Notes under the pieces: generated by a model | What the model saw: only the letters and a program-made list of their open reading frames with translations | What the model was told of the DNA's origin: nothing | Database searches by the model: none | Assembly (NCBI RefSeq): GCF_016127315.1 | Contig: NZ_CP065997.1 | Location: forward strand, 5,208,001 to 5,272,000 | Length of the DNA: 64,000 bases | Direction: 5' to 3' | Source: Achromobacter deleyi | GTDB taxonomy: Bacteria > Pseudomonadota > Gammaproteobacteria > Burkholderiales > Burkholderiaceae_B | Program-made: the position numbers and the translations under genes | Part shown: positions 37,085-47,494 of the stretch, piece after piece | How positions within the stretch are numbered: position 1 is the first letter of the stretch | How the letters are laid out: the number at the start of each line of letters is the position of its first letter

Positions 37085-38209
37085 ATGTTTACCCGCCGCC
37101 TTTTCGTCAAACAGCTTTCCGCGCTCGCCGCGGGCCGGGCGCTTGCCGCCGCCGGCTTCGGGTTGGCCGCGGGCCCCGCGCGGGCGGGCGCCGGCGGACA
37201 GTGGCGCATGCCCGACGAAGCCGATCGGCAGGCCCGCGCCTTCATCGCCTTCGGCGCGCAGCCGGCGATCTGGAAGGACTTCACGCCCGATGTGCAGGCC
37301 GCGCAGGGACGCATCGCGCGCGCCATCGCGCGCTACCAGCCCGTCACCGTGTTCTGCCGCGAGGCCGAGACGGCGCTGGCCCGGCGCCACTGCGGCGACG
37401 CCAACGTCACCTATCTGGCGGCCGAGCTCGACGACATCTGGATGCGCGACATCGGCGCCAACTTCCTGGTGACCGGGCAGGGCGGCCTGACCGCGATGGA
37501 TTTCAATTTCAACGGCTGGGGCGACAAGCAGCAACACCAGGCCGATGCCTTGCTGGCCGAACGGGTGGCCAAGGTGGCTGGCGCGCGCCACGTGCGCAGC
37601 GAGCTGGTGGGCGAGGGCGGCGGCATCGAGGTGGACGGCCGCGGCACCGGCATCATGACCGAAAGCTGCTGGGTCAACGACAACCGCAATCCGGGCTGGA
37701 GCCGCGCCGAGGTCGAGGAAGAGTTGAAGTTCTGCCTGGGGCTGCGCAAGATCATCTGGCTGCCGGGCATCAAGGGCAAGGACATCACCGACGCCCACGT
37801 CGACTTCTACGCCCGCTTCGCGCGGCCCGGCGTGGTGGTCGCCAACCTGGAGGAAGATCCGGATTCGCACGACTACGACCTGACGCGCGCGCACCTGGAG
37901 ATCCTGCGGTCCGCCACCGACGCCGACGGCAACCGGCTGCAGCTGCACACGCTGTCGCCGCCGCGCCGTCCCCGGGCCAGCGTCTACCAGGAAGACAACG
38001 ACGATTTCGCCGCCGGCTACATCAACTACTTCGTCATCAACGGCGCCGTGATCGCGCCCGAGTTCGGCGATGCCCGCGCCGATGGCAAGGCGCGCGACCT
38101 GCTGCGCGCCTTGTATCCCGGCCGCGACGTGGTGCAGCTGGACATCGACGCGATTGCTTCGGGCGGCGGCGGGATCCACTGCGTGACGCATCAGTTGCCG
38201 GCGGTTTGA
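37085..38209 (+). CDS. Agmatine deiminase / peptidyl-arginine deiminase family protein, Tat-exported
   Basis: 374 residues. The N-terminus TRRLFVKQLSALAAG with a following hydrophobic stretch and ARAGA is a twin-arginine signal, so the folded enzyme is exported. Catalytic landmarks of the guanidine-modifying fold are present: DDIWMRDIGANF, EGGGIEVDG, DAHVDFYARF and GGIHCVTHQ with the nucleophile C366. Hydrolyses agmatine or a related guanidino compound to a ureido product and ammonia. ATG 37085 begins at the Tat motif. The GcvA-like LysR gene is divergent. Confidence 0.87.
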   Translation: MFTRRLFVKQLSALAAGRALAAAGFGLAAGPARAGAGGQWRMPDEADRQARAFIAFGAQPAIWKDFTPDVQAAQGRIARAIARYQPVTVFCREAETALARRHCGDANVTYLAAELDDIWMRDIGANFLVTGQGGLTAMDFNFNGWGDKQQHQADALLAERVAKVAGARHVRSELVGEGGGIEVDGRGTGIMTESCWVNDNRNPGWSRAEVEEELKFCLGLRKIIWLPGIKGKDITDAHVDFYARFARPGVVVANLEEDPDSHDYDLTRAHLEILRSATDADGNRLQLHTLSPPRRPRASVYQEDNDDFAAGYINYFVINGAVIAPEFGDARADGKARDLLRALYPGRDVVQLDIDAIASGGGGIHCVTHQLPAV

Positions 38210-38237
38210 AACGCCTTCGCCACCGCGCGGCCGCTAC

Positions 38238-38302
38238 ACAACTCGCGGTTGTTAATTTCCGACTTTTAATTCATTTGGATTTCGCCGCTTTGGGCCTAGA
38301 TT
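38238..38302 (+). promoter_or_regulatory. Candidate promoter/operator of the encapsulin locus
   Basis: Upstream of the rhodanese gene lie a perfect inverted repeat ACAAC-TCGCG-GTTGT (38238-38252), then an AT-rich tract (38252-38280), and a weak -35/-10 pair TTGGAT (38275-38280), 16 bp, TAGATT (38297-38302). The repeat upstream of a weak promoter suggests an activator site, for example for a sulfur-status LysR protein, but this is inference. Confidence 0.35.
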
Positions 38303-38353
38303 GTGGGTTCCGCCGCCACCTGTTCTGGCGGCCAGCCTGGAGGCCCTTGCGCC

Positions 38354-38848
38354 ATGAGCTACGACACCGCCGAAGCCGCCGTTACCGAACGGATCCTGCC
38401 TGCCATCCTGGAGCAGGCGCGCGCCGCGGCGCTGGGCCAGCATCTTCCCTACGCGGGCGGCGTCGCGCCCGCCGACGCCTGGACGCTGGCGCAGAACGGC
38501 GACGCGGTGCTGGTGGACGTGCGCTCGGCGGAAGAACGCAAATTCGTCGGCCACATCCCCGGCACGGTGCATGTGCCCTGGGCCACCGGCACCAGCCTGA
38601 CCCGCAACCCGCGTTTCGTGCGCGAACTGGAGGCCAAGGTGGCCAGCGCCGGCGGCAAGGACGCCGTGGTGCTGCTGCTGTGCCGCAGCGGCAAGCGCTC
38701 GGCGCTGGCCGCGGAGGCGGCCGCCAAGGCGGGCTTCGCGGCGGTCTTCAATGTCTTCGAAGGCTTCGAGGGCGAGCTCGACGCCAACCAGCACCGCGGC
38801 CTGAGCGATGGCTGGCGCCATCGCGGCCTGCCCTGGGTGCAGGACTGA
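38354..38848 (+). CDS. Rhodanese-like sulfurtransferase of the encapsulin operon
   Basis: 164 residues, a single rhodanese domain. DAVLVDVRSAEERKFVGHIP opens the domain and VLLLCRSGKRSALAA carries the sulfur-accepting C110. It carries or transfers sulfane sulfur as a persulfide. First of four genes: rhodanese, serine O-acetyltransferase, family 2A encapsulin, cysteine desulfurase; this set recurs in family 2A encapsulin loci. Start ATG 38354 has GGAGG 10 nt upstream. Stop and next ATG are 1 bp apart. Confidence 0.88.
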   Translation: MSYDTAEAAVTERILPAILEQARAAALGQHLPYAGGVAPADAWTLAQNGDAVLVDVRSAEERKFVGHIPGTVHVPWATGTSLTRNPRFVRELEAKVASAGGKDAVVLLLCRSGKRSALAAEAAAKAGFAAVFNVFEGFEGELDANQHRGLSDGWRHRGLPWVQD

Positions 38849-38849
38849 C

Positions 38850-39779
38850 ATGGCGGCCTTCGATCTGGAGGGCGTGGTGCGCGCCCTGGACGGCATCCGC
38901 GCCCAATGGCGCACCTCGCAACAGCGCGCCCGCGAGCCAGGCGAACGCGAGTTTCCGTCGCGCGAAGCGCTGGCCGACATCTTCGACAAGTTCAAGCGCG
39001 CGCTTTTCCCCATGCGCCTGGGGCCGGTGGACATGCGCCACGAAAGCGAGAATTTCTACGTCGGCTACACGCTGGACGCGGCCCTGCGCAGCCTGCTGGA
39101 ACAGGCGCGGCTGGAGCTGCGGCGTCACGCGCCCGCCGACGCCGGCGTCGATGAACACGCCGCCGCGATCGTGCGCCGGTTCGCCGCCGCGCTCCCGGAC
39201 GTGCGGCGGCTGCTCGACAGCGACGTGCTGGCGGCCTATCACGGCGATCCGGCGGCGCGCAGCGTGGACGAGGTGCTGCTCTGCTATCCCGGCATCCACG
39301 CCCTGATCCACCATCGCCTGGCGCACCAGCTGTACCTGCTGGACCTGCCGCTGCTGGCGCGCATCGCGGCCGAGATCGCCCATGGCGAAACCGGCATCGA
39401 CATCCACCCCGGCGCCCAGATCGGCCCGGGCTGCTTCATCGACCATGGCACCGGCGTCGTCATCGGCGAGACCGCCCGCATCGGCCGCGGCGTGCGCATC
39501 TACCAGGCGGTGACGCTGGGCGCCAAGCGCTTCACCACCGACGCCGACGGCAACCTGGAAAAAGGCCTGGCGCGCCATCCGATCGTGGAAGACGAGGTCG
39601 TCATCTACGCCGGCGCCACCATCCTGGGCCGCGTGACGCTGGGCCGCGGCGCAGTGATCGGCGGCAACGTCTGGATCACCAGCGACGTGGCGCCCGGCGC
39701 CACCGTCACGCAGGCCGGCCCGCGCAGCACGCCGCAGGCCGACGCCGGCCAGGCGCGCCAGCGCGAGCGCGCCGCCTGA
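38850..39779 (+). CDS. epsC: Serine O-acetyltransferase (EpsC-type CysE)
   Basis: 309 residues. The N-terminal helical part is followed by left-handed beta-helix hexapeptide repeats: GIDIHPGAQIGPGCFIDHGT, GVVIGETARIGRGVRIYQAV, IVEDEVVIYAGATILGRVTL. The two conserved His in DIHPG and IDHGTG are the catalytic pair. Makes O-acetylserine, the precursor to which sulfide is added to form cysteine. Longer N-terminus is typical of the EpsC branch. Co-transcribed with the rhodanese; a terminator follows before the encapsulin gene. Confidence 0.9.
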   Translation: MAAFDLEGVVRALDGIRAQWRTSQQRAREPGEREFPSREALADIFDKFKRALFPMRLGPVDMRHESENFYVGYTLDAALRSLLEQARLELRRHAPADAGVDEHAAAIVRRFAAALPDVRRLLDSDVLAAYHGDPAARSVDEVLLCYPGIHALIHHRLAHQLYLLDLPLLARIAAEIAHGETGIDIHPGAQIGPGCFIDHGTGVVIGETARIGRGVRIYQAVTLGAKRFTTDADGNLEKGLARHPIVEDEVVIYAGATILGRVTLGRGAVIGGNVWITSDVAPGATVTQAGPRSTPQADAGQARQRERAA

Positions 39780-39792
39780 CCGCTATTTCCCC

Positions 39793-39819
39793 AGGGGCTT
39801 CGGCCCTTTCTTTTTGTCT
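39793..39819 (+). terminator. Intrinsic terminator between epsC and the encapsulin gene
   Basis: AGGGGC-TTCG-GCCCTT: a 6-bp stem (39793-39798 with 39803-39808, one G-T pair) closed by a TTCG tetraloop, followed by TCTTTTTGTCT. It is the only hairpin in this window with a proper T tract and starts 13 bp after the epsC stop, 37 bp before the encapsulin start. Some read-through or a separate promoter must serve the shell and cargo genes. Confidence 0.85.
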
Positions 39820-39855
39820 GTGTTGTTTGCGTGTTTGTTCACTTCGGAGATTTCA

Positions 39856-40788
39856 ATGAGTGCCACCGTAGGCGGGACCGTCGCATTGGGCGACAACGGC
39901 GCAAGGCAGTTGGCCAATGCGACCAAGACCGTACCCCAACTTGCCACCATCAGCCCGCGCTGGCTGACGCATTTGCTGCAATGGGCGCCGGTCGAAGCGG
40001 GCATCTACCGCCTGAACAAGGTCAAGAATCCCGAAAACATCAAGGTGACGTGCACCGCGCGCGAAGCCGAGAACCAGCTGCCGCGCACCTTCGTCGAGTA
40101 CGAGGAGCAGCCGCGCGAGTATTTCCTGAACGCCGTCAGCACCGTGCTGGATGTGCACACCCGCATCTCCGACCTCTACAGCAGCCCGCACGACCAGATC
40201 AAGGAACAGCTGCGCCTGACCATCGAGACCATCAAGGAAAACCAGGAAAGCGAACTCATCAACAATCCCGATTACGGCCTGTTGTCGCAGGTGACGGAGG
40301 AGCAGCGCATCTTCCCGCTGACCGGCGCGCCCACGCCCGACGACCTGGATGAGCTGCTGACCAAGGTCTGGAAGGAGCCAGCTTTCTTCCTGACGCATCC
40401 GCTGGCCATCGCCGCCTTCGGCCGCGAAGCCACGCGGCGCGGCACGCCGCCGCCGACGGTCAGCCTGTTCGGCTCGCAGTTCATCACCTGGCGCGGCATT
40501 CCCCTGATTCCGTCCAACAAGGTGCCGGTGGCCGATGGCAAGACCAAGATCCTGCTGCTGCGCGTGGGCGACAAGCGCCAGGGCGTGGTCGGCCTGTACC
40601 AGCCGGGCCTGCCGGGCGAACAGAGCCCGGGCCTGTCGGTGCGTTTCATGGGAATCAACAACCATGCCATCGCGTCCTACCTGATCTCGCTGTACTGCTC
40701 GCTGGCGCTGCTGGCCGACGACGCGCTGGCGGTGCTCGACGATGTCGAGATCGGCAAGTACCACGACTATCCCGACACCTACAAATAG
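39856..40788 (+). CDS. Family 2A encapsulin nanocompartment shell protein
   Basis: 310 residues, the length of SrpI-type family 2A shell proteins with an HK97-like capsid fold. Recognised features: ARQLANATKTVPQLATISPR, WLTHLLQWAPVEAGIYRLNK (N-arm and start of the fold), FVEYEEQPREYF, DVHTRISDLYSSPHDQIKEQ and the spine helix region, and PVADGKTKILLLRVGDKRQG and GIPLIPSNK of the E-loop/A-domain side. Subunits assemble into a small icosahedral shell that encloses the cysteine desulfurase encoded 8 bp downstream. GGAGA sits 5 nt before ATG. No signal peptide, so it is cytosolic. Identification rests on family resemblance plus the diagnostic gene set. Confidence 0.93.
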   Translation: MSATVGGTVALGDNGARQLANATKTVPQLATISPRWLTHLLQWAPVEAGIYRLNKVKNPENIKVTCTAREAENQLPRTFVEYEEQPREYFLNAVSTVLDVHTRISDLYSSPHDQIKEQLRLTIETIKENQESELINNPDYGLLSQVTEEQRIFPLTGAPTPDDLDELLTKVWKEPAFFLTHPLAIAAFGREATRRGTPPPTVSLFGSQFITWRGIPLIPSNKVPVADGKTKILLLRVGDKRQGVVGLYQPGLPGEQSPGLSVRFMGINNHAIASYLISLYCSLALLADDALAVLDDVEIGKYHDYPDTYK

Positions 40789-40796
40789 GCCGCACG

Positions 40797-42776
<1,980 letters not shown>

Positions 42777-42883
42777 GCGCGGACCCGCCCGGACGGCGCG
42801 GCATGGGGCGCGGGGCGGGGCCGTGCGCGTGTTCTAATACGCGTTTTACGAGCCCTTGAACCCTGACACGGTTCCCCTGCCTC

Positions 42884-44557
42884 ATGTTGCGCCTGACCGA
42901 AATCATCCTGCCCCTGTCGACCTCCCAGGACGACATCGACGACACCCTGCGCGACGCGGCCTGTAGCCGCCTGGGCATCGCCCCGCAAGCCTTGCTCGCG
43001 CTCACCATCTTTCGCCGAAGCTACGACGCCCGCAAGCGCAGCGCGATCACGCTGACCTATTCCATCGATGTCGAAGTGGCCGACGAGGCCGCCGTCCTCA
43101 AGCGGCTCGCGGGCCTGCGCACCGTCGCGCCCACGCCCCCCATGGAATACCAGTACGTCGGCCAGGCGCCGGCGGACCTGCCCGAAGGCAGCCGCCCGGT
43201 GGTGATCGGCTTCGGCCCGTGCGGCCTGTTCGCCGCGCTGATCCTGGCGCAGATGGGTTTCCGGCCGATCATCCTGGAACGCGGCCGGGTGGTGCGCGAA
43301 CGCACCAAGGACACCTGGGGGCTGTGGCGCAAGAACACCCTGCAGCCCGAGTCGAACGTGCAGTTCGGCGAGGGCGGGGCGGGCACGTTCTCCGACGGCA
43401 AGCTCTCGACCCAGGTCAAGGACCCCAAGCACTACGGCCGCAAGGTGCTGCAGGAGTTCGTCGCCGCCGATGCGCCGCCAGAGATCCTGTACGTCAGCAA
43501 GCCGCACATCGGCACCTTCCGCCTGGTGAAGATGATCGAGCAGATGCGCGCGCAGATCGCTTCCCTGGGCGGCGAGTTCCGCTTCGAGAGCCGCGTCGAC
43601 GACATCGAGATCGAGGACGGCCGGGTGCGCGGCGTGCGCCTGGCGGGCGGGGAATTCATCGCCGCCAGCCACGTGGTGCTGGCGGTGGGCCACAGCGCCC
43701 GCGACACCTTCCGCATGCTGCATGCGCGCGGCGTGTTCATGGAACCCAAGCCGTTCTCGCTGGGATTCCGGATCGAACATCCGCAATCCGTGATCGACCG
43801 GGCCCGCTTCGGCCCCAGCGCCGGCCATCCGGTGCTGGGCGCGGCCGACTACAAGCTGGTGCATCACGCCGGCAACGGCCGCGCGGTCTACAGCTTCTGC
43901 ATGTGCCCGGGCGGCACCGTGGTGGCGGCCGCCTCGGAGCCGGGCGGCGTGGTCACCAACGGCATGAGCCAGTACTCGCGCAACGAACGCAATGCCAACG
44001 CCGGGATCGTAGTGGGCATCGAGCCCAAGGACTTCCCCGGCATCGAGCAGTCGCCCCTGGCCGGGCTCGACTTCCAGCGTCACTGGGAGGCGCGCGCCTA
44101 CGAGCTGGGCGGCGGCGACTACAGCGCGCCGGCGCAACTGGTGGGCGACTTCCTCGCCGGCCGGCCCTCGACCGCGCTGGGCAGCGTCACGCCGTCGTAC
44201 AAGCCGGGCGTCACGCTGACCGACCTGTCGTCCAGCCTGCCGGACTACGCGATTGCCGCCATCCGCGAGGCGCTGCCGGCGTTCGAGCGCCAGATCAAGG
44301 GTTTCTCGATGCATGACGCGGTGCTCACCGGGGTCGAGACCCGCACCTCATCGCCACTGCGCATCACGCGCCGCGACGACTTCCAGAGCATGAACACCGA
44401 CGGCCTGTTCCCGGCGGGCGAGGGCGCAGGCTACGCCGGCGGCATCATGTCCGCCGCCATCGACGGCATGAAGGTGGCCGAAGCCGTCGCGCTGCACGCG
44501 CTGGGCAAACCCGGCATCACCGGCGGCAACCGCCGCGGCGCCAGCGACGATTATTGA
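42884..44557 (+). CDS. NAD(P)/FAD-dependent oxidoreductase (COG2509 type)
   Basis: 557 residues. An N-terminal domain of about 95 residues (RLTEIILPLSTSQDDIDDTL, FRRSYDARKR) precedes a Rossmann FAD site VVIGFGPCGLFAALILAQMG (GFGPCG at 109-114). Further: ERTKDTWGLWRKNTLQPESN, FGEGGAGTFSDGKLSTQVKD and the C-terminal FAD loop GLFPAGEGAGYAGGIMSAAI. Widespread but poorly characterised dehydrogenase family. It follows the encapsulin cargo gene by 107 bp, where TAATAC at 42836-42841 could be a -10, so it may or may not belong to that operon. Confidence 0.8.
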   Translation: MLRLTEIILPLSTSQDDIDDTLRDAACSRLGIAPQALLALTIFRRSYDARKRSAITLTYSIDVEVADEAAVLKRLAGLRTVAPTPPMEYQYVGQAPADLPEGSRPVVIGFGPCGLFAALILAQMGFRPIILERGRVVRERTKDTWGLWRKNTLQPESNVQFGEGGAGTFSDGKLSTQVKDPKHYGRKVLQEFVAADAPPEILYVSKPHIGTFRLVKMIEQMRAQIASLGGEFRFESRVDDIEIEDGRVRGVRLAGGEFIAASHVVLAVGHSARDTFRMLHARGVFMEPKPFSLGFRIEHPQSVIDRARFGPSAGHPVLGAADYKLVHHAGNGRAVYSFCMCPGGTVVAAASEPGGVVTNGMSQYSRNERNANAGIVVGIEPKDFPGIEQSPLAGLDFQRHWEARAYELGGGDYSAPAQLVGDFLAGRPSTALGSVTPSYKPGVTLTDLSSSLPDYAIAAIREALPAFERQIKGFSMHDAVLTGVETRTSSPLRITRRDDFQSMNTDGLFPAGEGAGYAGGIMSAAIDGMKVAEAVALHALGKPGITGGNRRGASDDY

Positions 44558-44664
44558 TCCGCGCCCGGGCCGTCGGCGCCCCGGCAGCGCACAGAACCAC
44601 TTCCGGGACTGTTTGACCGGCGGGCAGACGCCACGGCGGTGGTCGCGCCTGTCCGTTCGCCGGG

Positions 44665-44685
44665 AATAGTTGTTATATTATTGCG
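44665..44685. promoter_or_regulatory. Candidate metalloregulator box before the metal importer
   Basis: AATAGTTGTTATATTATTGCG is an AT island in the 258-bp gap ahead of the metal-binding protein gene. GTTATATTAT resembles half of a Zur-type box and also contains TATATT, a good -10. Zur, Fur/Mur or MntR are all possible; the site lies 130 bp before the start codon. Confidence 0.35.
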
Positions 44686-44815
44686 CTGATCTCCGGCACC
44701 TCCAGATGGCATCCATGCGATACCGCGACTGCCCCTCCTGTTGACGTCCTTGCGCCTGACGCGGCCCGCGCGCGGGATTCGCAAGGCGTCGTCATGCATC
44801 CCGGAGGAAGTTGCC

Positions 44816-45754
44816 ATGCCGTCATTGTTCGATGCCCTCGCAGTCGCGGGCCGTCGCCGCCGCACCGCCCGCGCCACGCTCGCCGCGGGGCTCGCGCTGA
44901 CACTCGCCGCGCTCTGCCTGCCCGCGCAGGCGGCCGAGAAATTCAAGGTGGTGACGACGTTCACCGTCATCGCGGACATGGCGCGCAACGTGGCTGGCGA
45001 TGCCGCCACGGTCGAGTCCGTGACCCGGCCCGGGGCCGAAATCCATGAATACCAGCCGACGCCCGGAGACTTGGCGCGGGCCCAGGGCGCGCAATTGATC
45101 CTCTGGAACGGGCTGAACCTGGAGCAATGGTTCGAGCGCTTTTTCCATCGGCTCAAGAACGTGCCCGGCGTCGTGGTGACGCGCGGCATCGAACCAATCG
45201 GCATCGGCGACGGCCCCTATGAGGGTAAGCCCAACCCGCATGCCTGGATGTCGCCCGCCAACGCGCTGATCTACGTGGACAACATCCGCGATGCGCTGGT
45301 CCGGTACGACCCGGCCAACGCCGAAACCTACCGCGCCAACGCGGCGGCCTACAAGGCGCGCATCCAGGAGGCGATCGGCCCCTTGCACCAGCGCCTGCGG
45401 GCCATTCCCCCCGAGCGGCGCTGGCTGGCGACCAGCGAGGGCGCGTTCAGCTATCTGGCGCGGGATCTCGACCTGCGCGAGCTGTATCTCTGGCCGATCA
45501 ACGCCGATCAACAGGGCACGCCGCAGCAGGTGCGCCGCGTGGTGGACCTGATGAAGGCCAACCGCGTCCCGGCGATCTTCAGCGAAAGCACGGTGTCCGC
45601 CAATCCCGCCCGCCAGGTCGCGCAGGAGACCGGCGCCCGCTACGGCGGCGTGCTGTATGTCGATTCGCTCAGCGGCCCCAGCGGGCCGGTGCCGACCTAT
45701 CTGGACCTGTTGCGCGTCACCACCGAGACCATCGCCAAGGGGCTGGAGCCGTGA
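44816..45754 (+). CDS. sitA: Metal ABC transporter binding protein, Mn/Fe (SitA/MntC-like)
   Basis: 312 residues, cluster A-I metal-binding protein. Signal region TLAAGLALTLAALCLPAQAA; ligand motifs GAEIHEYQPTPGD (His), PNPHAWMSP (His), IFSESTVS (Glu) and YVDSLSG (Asp), the H-H-E-D set of Mn/Fe binders rather than the three-His set plus His-rich loop of ZnuA. ATG 44816 has GGAGGAAG 5 nt upstream. First gene of a four-gene importer. Confidence 0.88.
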   Translation: MPSLFDALAVAGRRRRTARATLAAGLALTLAALCLPAQAAEKFKVVTTFTVIADMARNVAGDAATVESVTRPGAEIHEYQPTPGDLARAQGAQLILWNGLNLEQWFERFFHRLKNVPGVVVTRGIEPIGIGDGPYEGKPNPHAWMSPANALIYVDNIRDALVRYDPANAETYRANAAAYKARIQEAIGPLHQRLRAIPPERRWLATSEGAFSYLARDLDLRELYLWPINADQQGTPQQVRRVVDLMKANRVPAIFSESTVSANPARQVAQETGARYGGVLYVDSLSGPSGPVPTYLDLLRVTTETIAKGLEP

Positions 45755-46644
45755 GGGCGCCGGAAGGCGAGGGCGGCGCCGCGCCCGGCATCCAGGTGGA
45801 CGATGCCACCGTCGTCTATCGCAATGGCCATGTCGCGTTGCGCAACGCCAGCTTCGACACGCCGGCCGGCACCATCACGGCGCTGGTGGGCCTGAACGGC
45901 AGCGGCAAGTCGACGCTGTTCAAGGCCATCATGGGGATCGTGCGGCTGGCGCGCGGCCAGGTCACCGTGCTCGGCCTGCCGGCGCGCGCCGCGCTGCGCC
46001 GCAAGTGGATCGCCTACGTGCCGCAGAGCGAAGAGGTCGATTGGGACTTCCCGCTGCTGGTCGAGGATGTCGTGATGATGGGCCGCTACGGCCACATGGG
46101 CTGGCTGCGCCGGCCGCGCCCGGCGGACCGCCAGGCCGTGGATCTGGCCTTGACGCGGGTCGGCATGGATGCCTTGCGCCGCCGGCAGATCGGCGAACTC
46201 TCGGGCGGTCAGCGCAAGCGTGTGTTCCTGGCCCGCGCGCTGGCGCAGGATGCCCGCGTCATCCTGCTGGACGAACCCTTCACCGGCGTCGACGTCACCA
46301 CCGAGGACGTGATCATCGCGCTGCTGGGCCAGTTGCGCGACGAAGGGCGCGTGATCCTGGTGTCCACCCACAACCTGGGCAGCGTGCCCGAGTTCTGCGA
46401 CCGCGCGGTGCTCATCAAGCGCGAGGTGCTGGCCTTCGGTCCGATGGCCCAGGTGTTCACCCGCGCCAACCTGCAGGCCACGTTCGGCGGCATGCTGCGG
46501 CATTTCCTGCTGCCCGACACGGACGACCAGCCCGGCCGGGACGTGGGCATCTTCTCCGACGACGAGCGTCCGCTGGTGTTCTACGGCGACGTGGCGACAG
46601 CGCGGGAATCGCGCGACGGACACGGAGAAGCGGACCATGCTTGA
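45751..46644 (+). CDS. sitB: Metal ABC transporter ATPase (SitB-like)
   Basis: 297 residues. Walker A GLNGSGKST, Q-loop YVPQSEEVDWDFPLLVEDVV (the SEEVDW motif typifies Mn/Zn ATPases), signature LSGGQRKRVFLARAL, Walker B VILLDEPFTGVDV and VSTHNLGSV. GTG start overlaps the sitA stop. The C-terminal 45 residues (PGRDVGIFSDDERP) extend beyond the ATPase core. Confidence 0.9.
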   Translation: MRAPEGEGGAAPGIQVDDATVVYRNGHVALRNASFDTPAGTITALVGLNGSGKSTLFKAIMGIVRLARGQVTVLGLPARAALRRKWIAYVPQSEEVDWDFPLLVEDVVMMGRYGHMGWLRRPRPADRQAVDLALTRVGMDALRRRQIGELSGGQRKRVFLARALAQDARVILLDEPFTGVDVTTEDVIIALLGQLRDEGRVILVSTHNLGSVPEFCDRAVLIKREVLAFGPMAQVFTRANLQATFGGMLRHFLLPDTDDQPGRDVGIFSDDERPLVFYGDVATARESRDGHGEADHA

Positions 46645-47494
46645 CTGGCTCACCGAACCGTTCGGCTACGGCTACATGATCAACGCCATCTGGGTGTCCG
46701 CGGTCGTCGGGGCGCTCTGCGGCTTCCTGTCCGCCTACCTCATGCTCAAGGGCTGGTCGCTGGTCGGCGACGCGCTGGCGCATGCCATCGTGCCGGGCGT
46801 GGCGGGCGCCTACCTGCTCGGCCTGTCCTTCTCGGCGGGCGCGTTTGTCTCGGGGTTGCTGGCCGCCGGCGCCATGCTGCTGCTGAACCAGCGCACCCGG
46901 CTGAAAGAGGACGTCGTCATCGGCGTCGTGTTCTCCGCCTTCTTCGGCCTGGGCTTGTTCATGGTCTCGCTGTCCACGGCATCGGTCAGCATCCAGACCA
47001 TCATCCTGGGCAACATCCTGGCGATCACCCCGGCCGACACGGTACAACTGCTGGCCATCGGCGGCGTGTCGCTGCTGGTGCTGCTGTTGCGCTGGAAGGC
47101 CCTGATGATCACGCTCTTCGACGCGCATCATGCGCGCTCGGTGGGCATCGATCCCGCGCTCACCAAGGGGTTGTTCTTCGTCCTGCTGGCGGCCTGCACG
47201 GTCGCGGCCATGCAGACGGTAGGAGGGCTGCTGGTGGTGGCCATGGTCATCACGCCCGGCGCCACCGCCTACCTGCTGACGGACCGGTTCGGCCGCCTGC
47301 TGGCCATCAGCGTCGCGCTGGGCGCGGCCAGCAGCGGCGTCGGGGCCTACCTGAGCTACTTCCTGGATGGCGCCACCGGCGGGGTCATCGTGGTGCTGCA
47401 GGCCCTGGCGTTCCTGCTCGCCCTTGTCTGCGCGCCCAAGCACGGGTTGCTGGCCGCGCGCCGGCGCATCAAGGCGGCGAGGGCCGACGCATGA
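46637..47494 (+). CDS. sitC: Metal ABC transporter permease (SitC-like)
   Basis: 285 residues, ABC-3 permease with about eight helices: GALCGFLSAYLMLKGWSLVG, DALAHAIVPGVAGAYLLG, KEDVVIGVVFSAFFGLG, TVGGLLVVAMVITPGATAYL. Overlaps sitB by 8 bp and sitD by 4 bp. Two tandem permease genes are characteristic of Sit/Yfe-type importers. Confidence 0.9.
   Translation: MLDWLTEPFGYGYMINAIWVSAVVGALCGFLSAYLMLKGWSLVGDALAHAIVPGVAGAYLLGLSFSAGAFVSGLLAAGAMLLLNQRTRLKEDVVIGVVFSAFFGLGLFMVSLSTASVSIQTIILGNILAITPADTVQLLAIGGVSLLVLLLRWKALMITLFDAHHARSVGIDPALTKGLFFVLLAACTVAAMQTVGGLLVVAMVITPGATAYLLTDRFGRLLAISVALGAASSGVGAYLSYFLDGATGGVIVVLQALAFLLALVCAPKHGLLAARRRIKAARADA

Noticed and set aside
42825..42847. Terminator CGCGT-N8-ACGCG plus TTTT between the encapsulin cargo and the FAD oxidoreductase
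   Set aside because: Stem of only 5 bp and 4 T; the same bases contain TAATAC, a possible -10. Too ambiguous to call.
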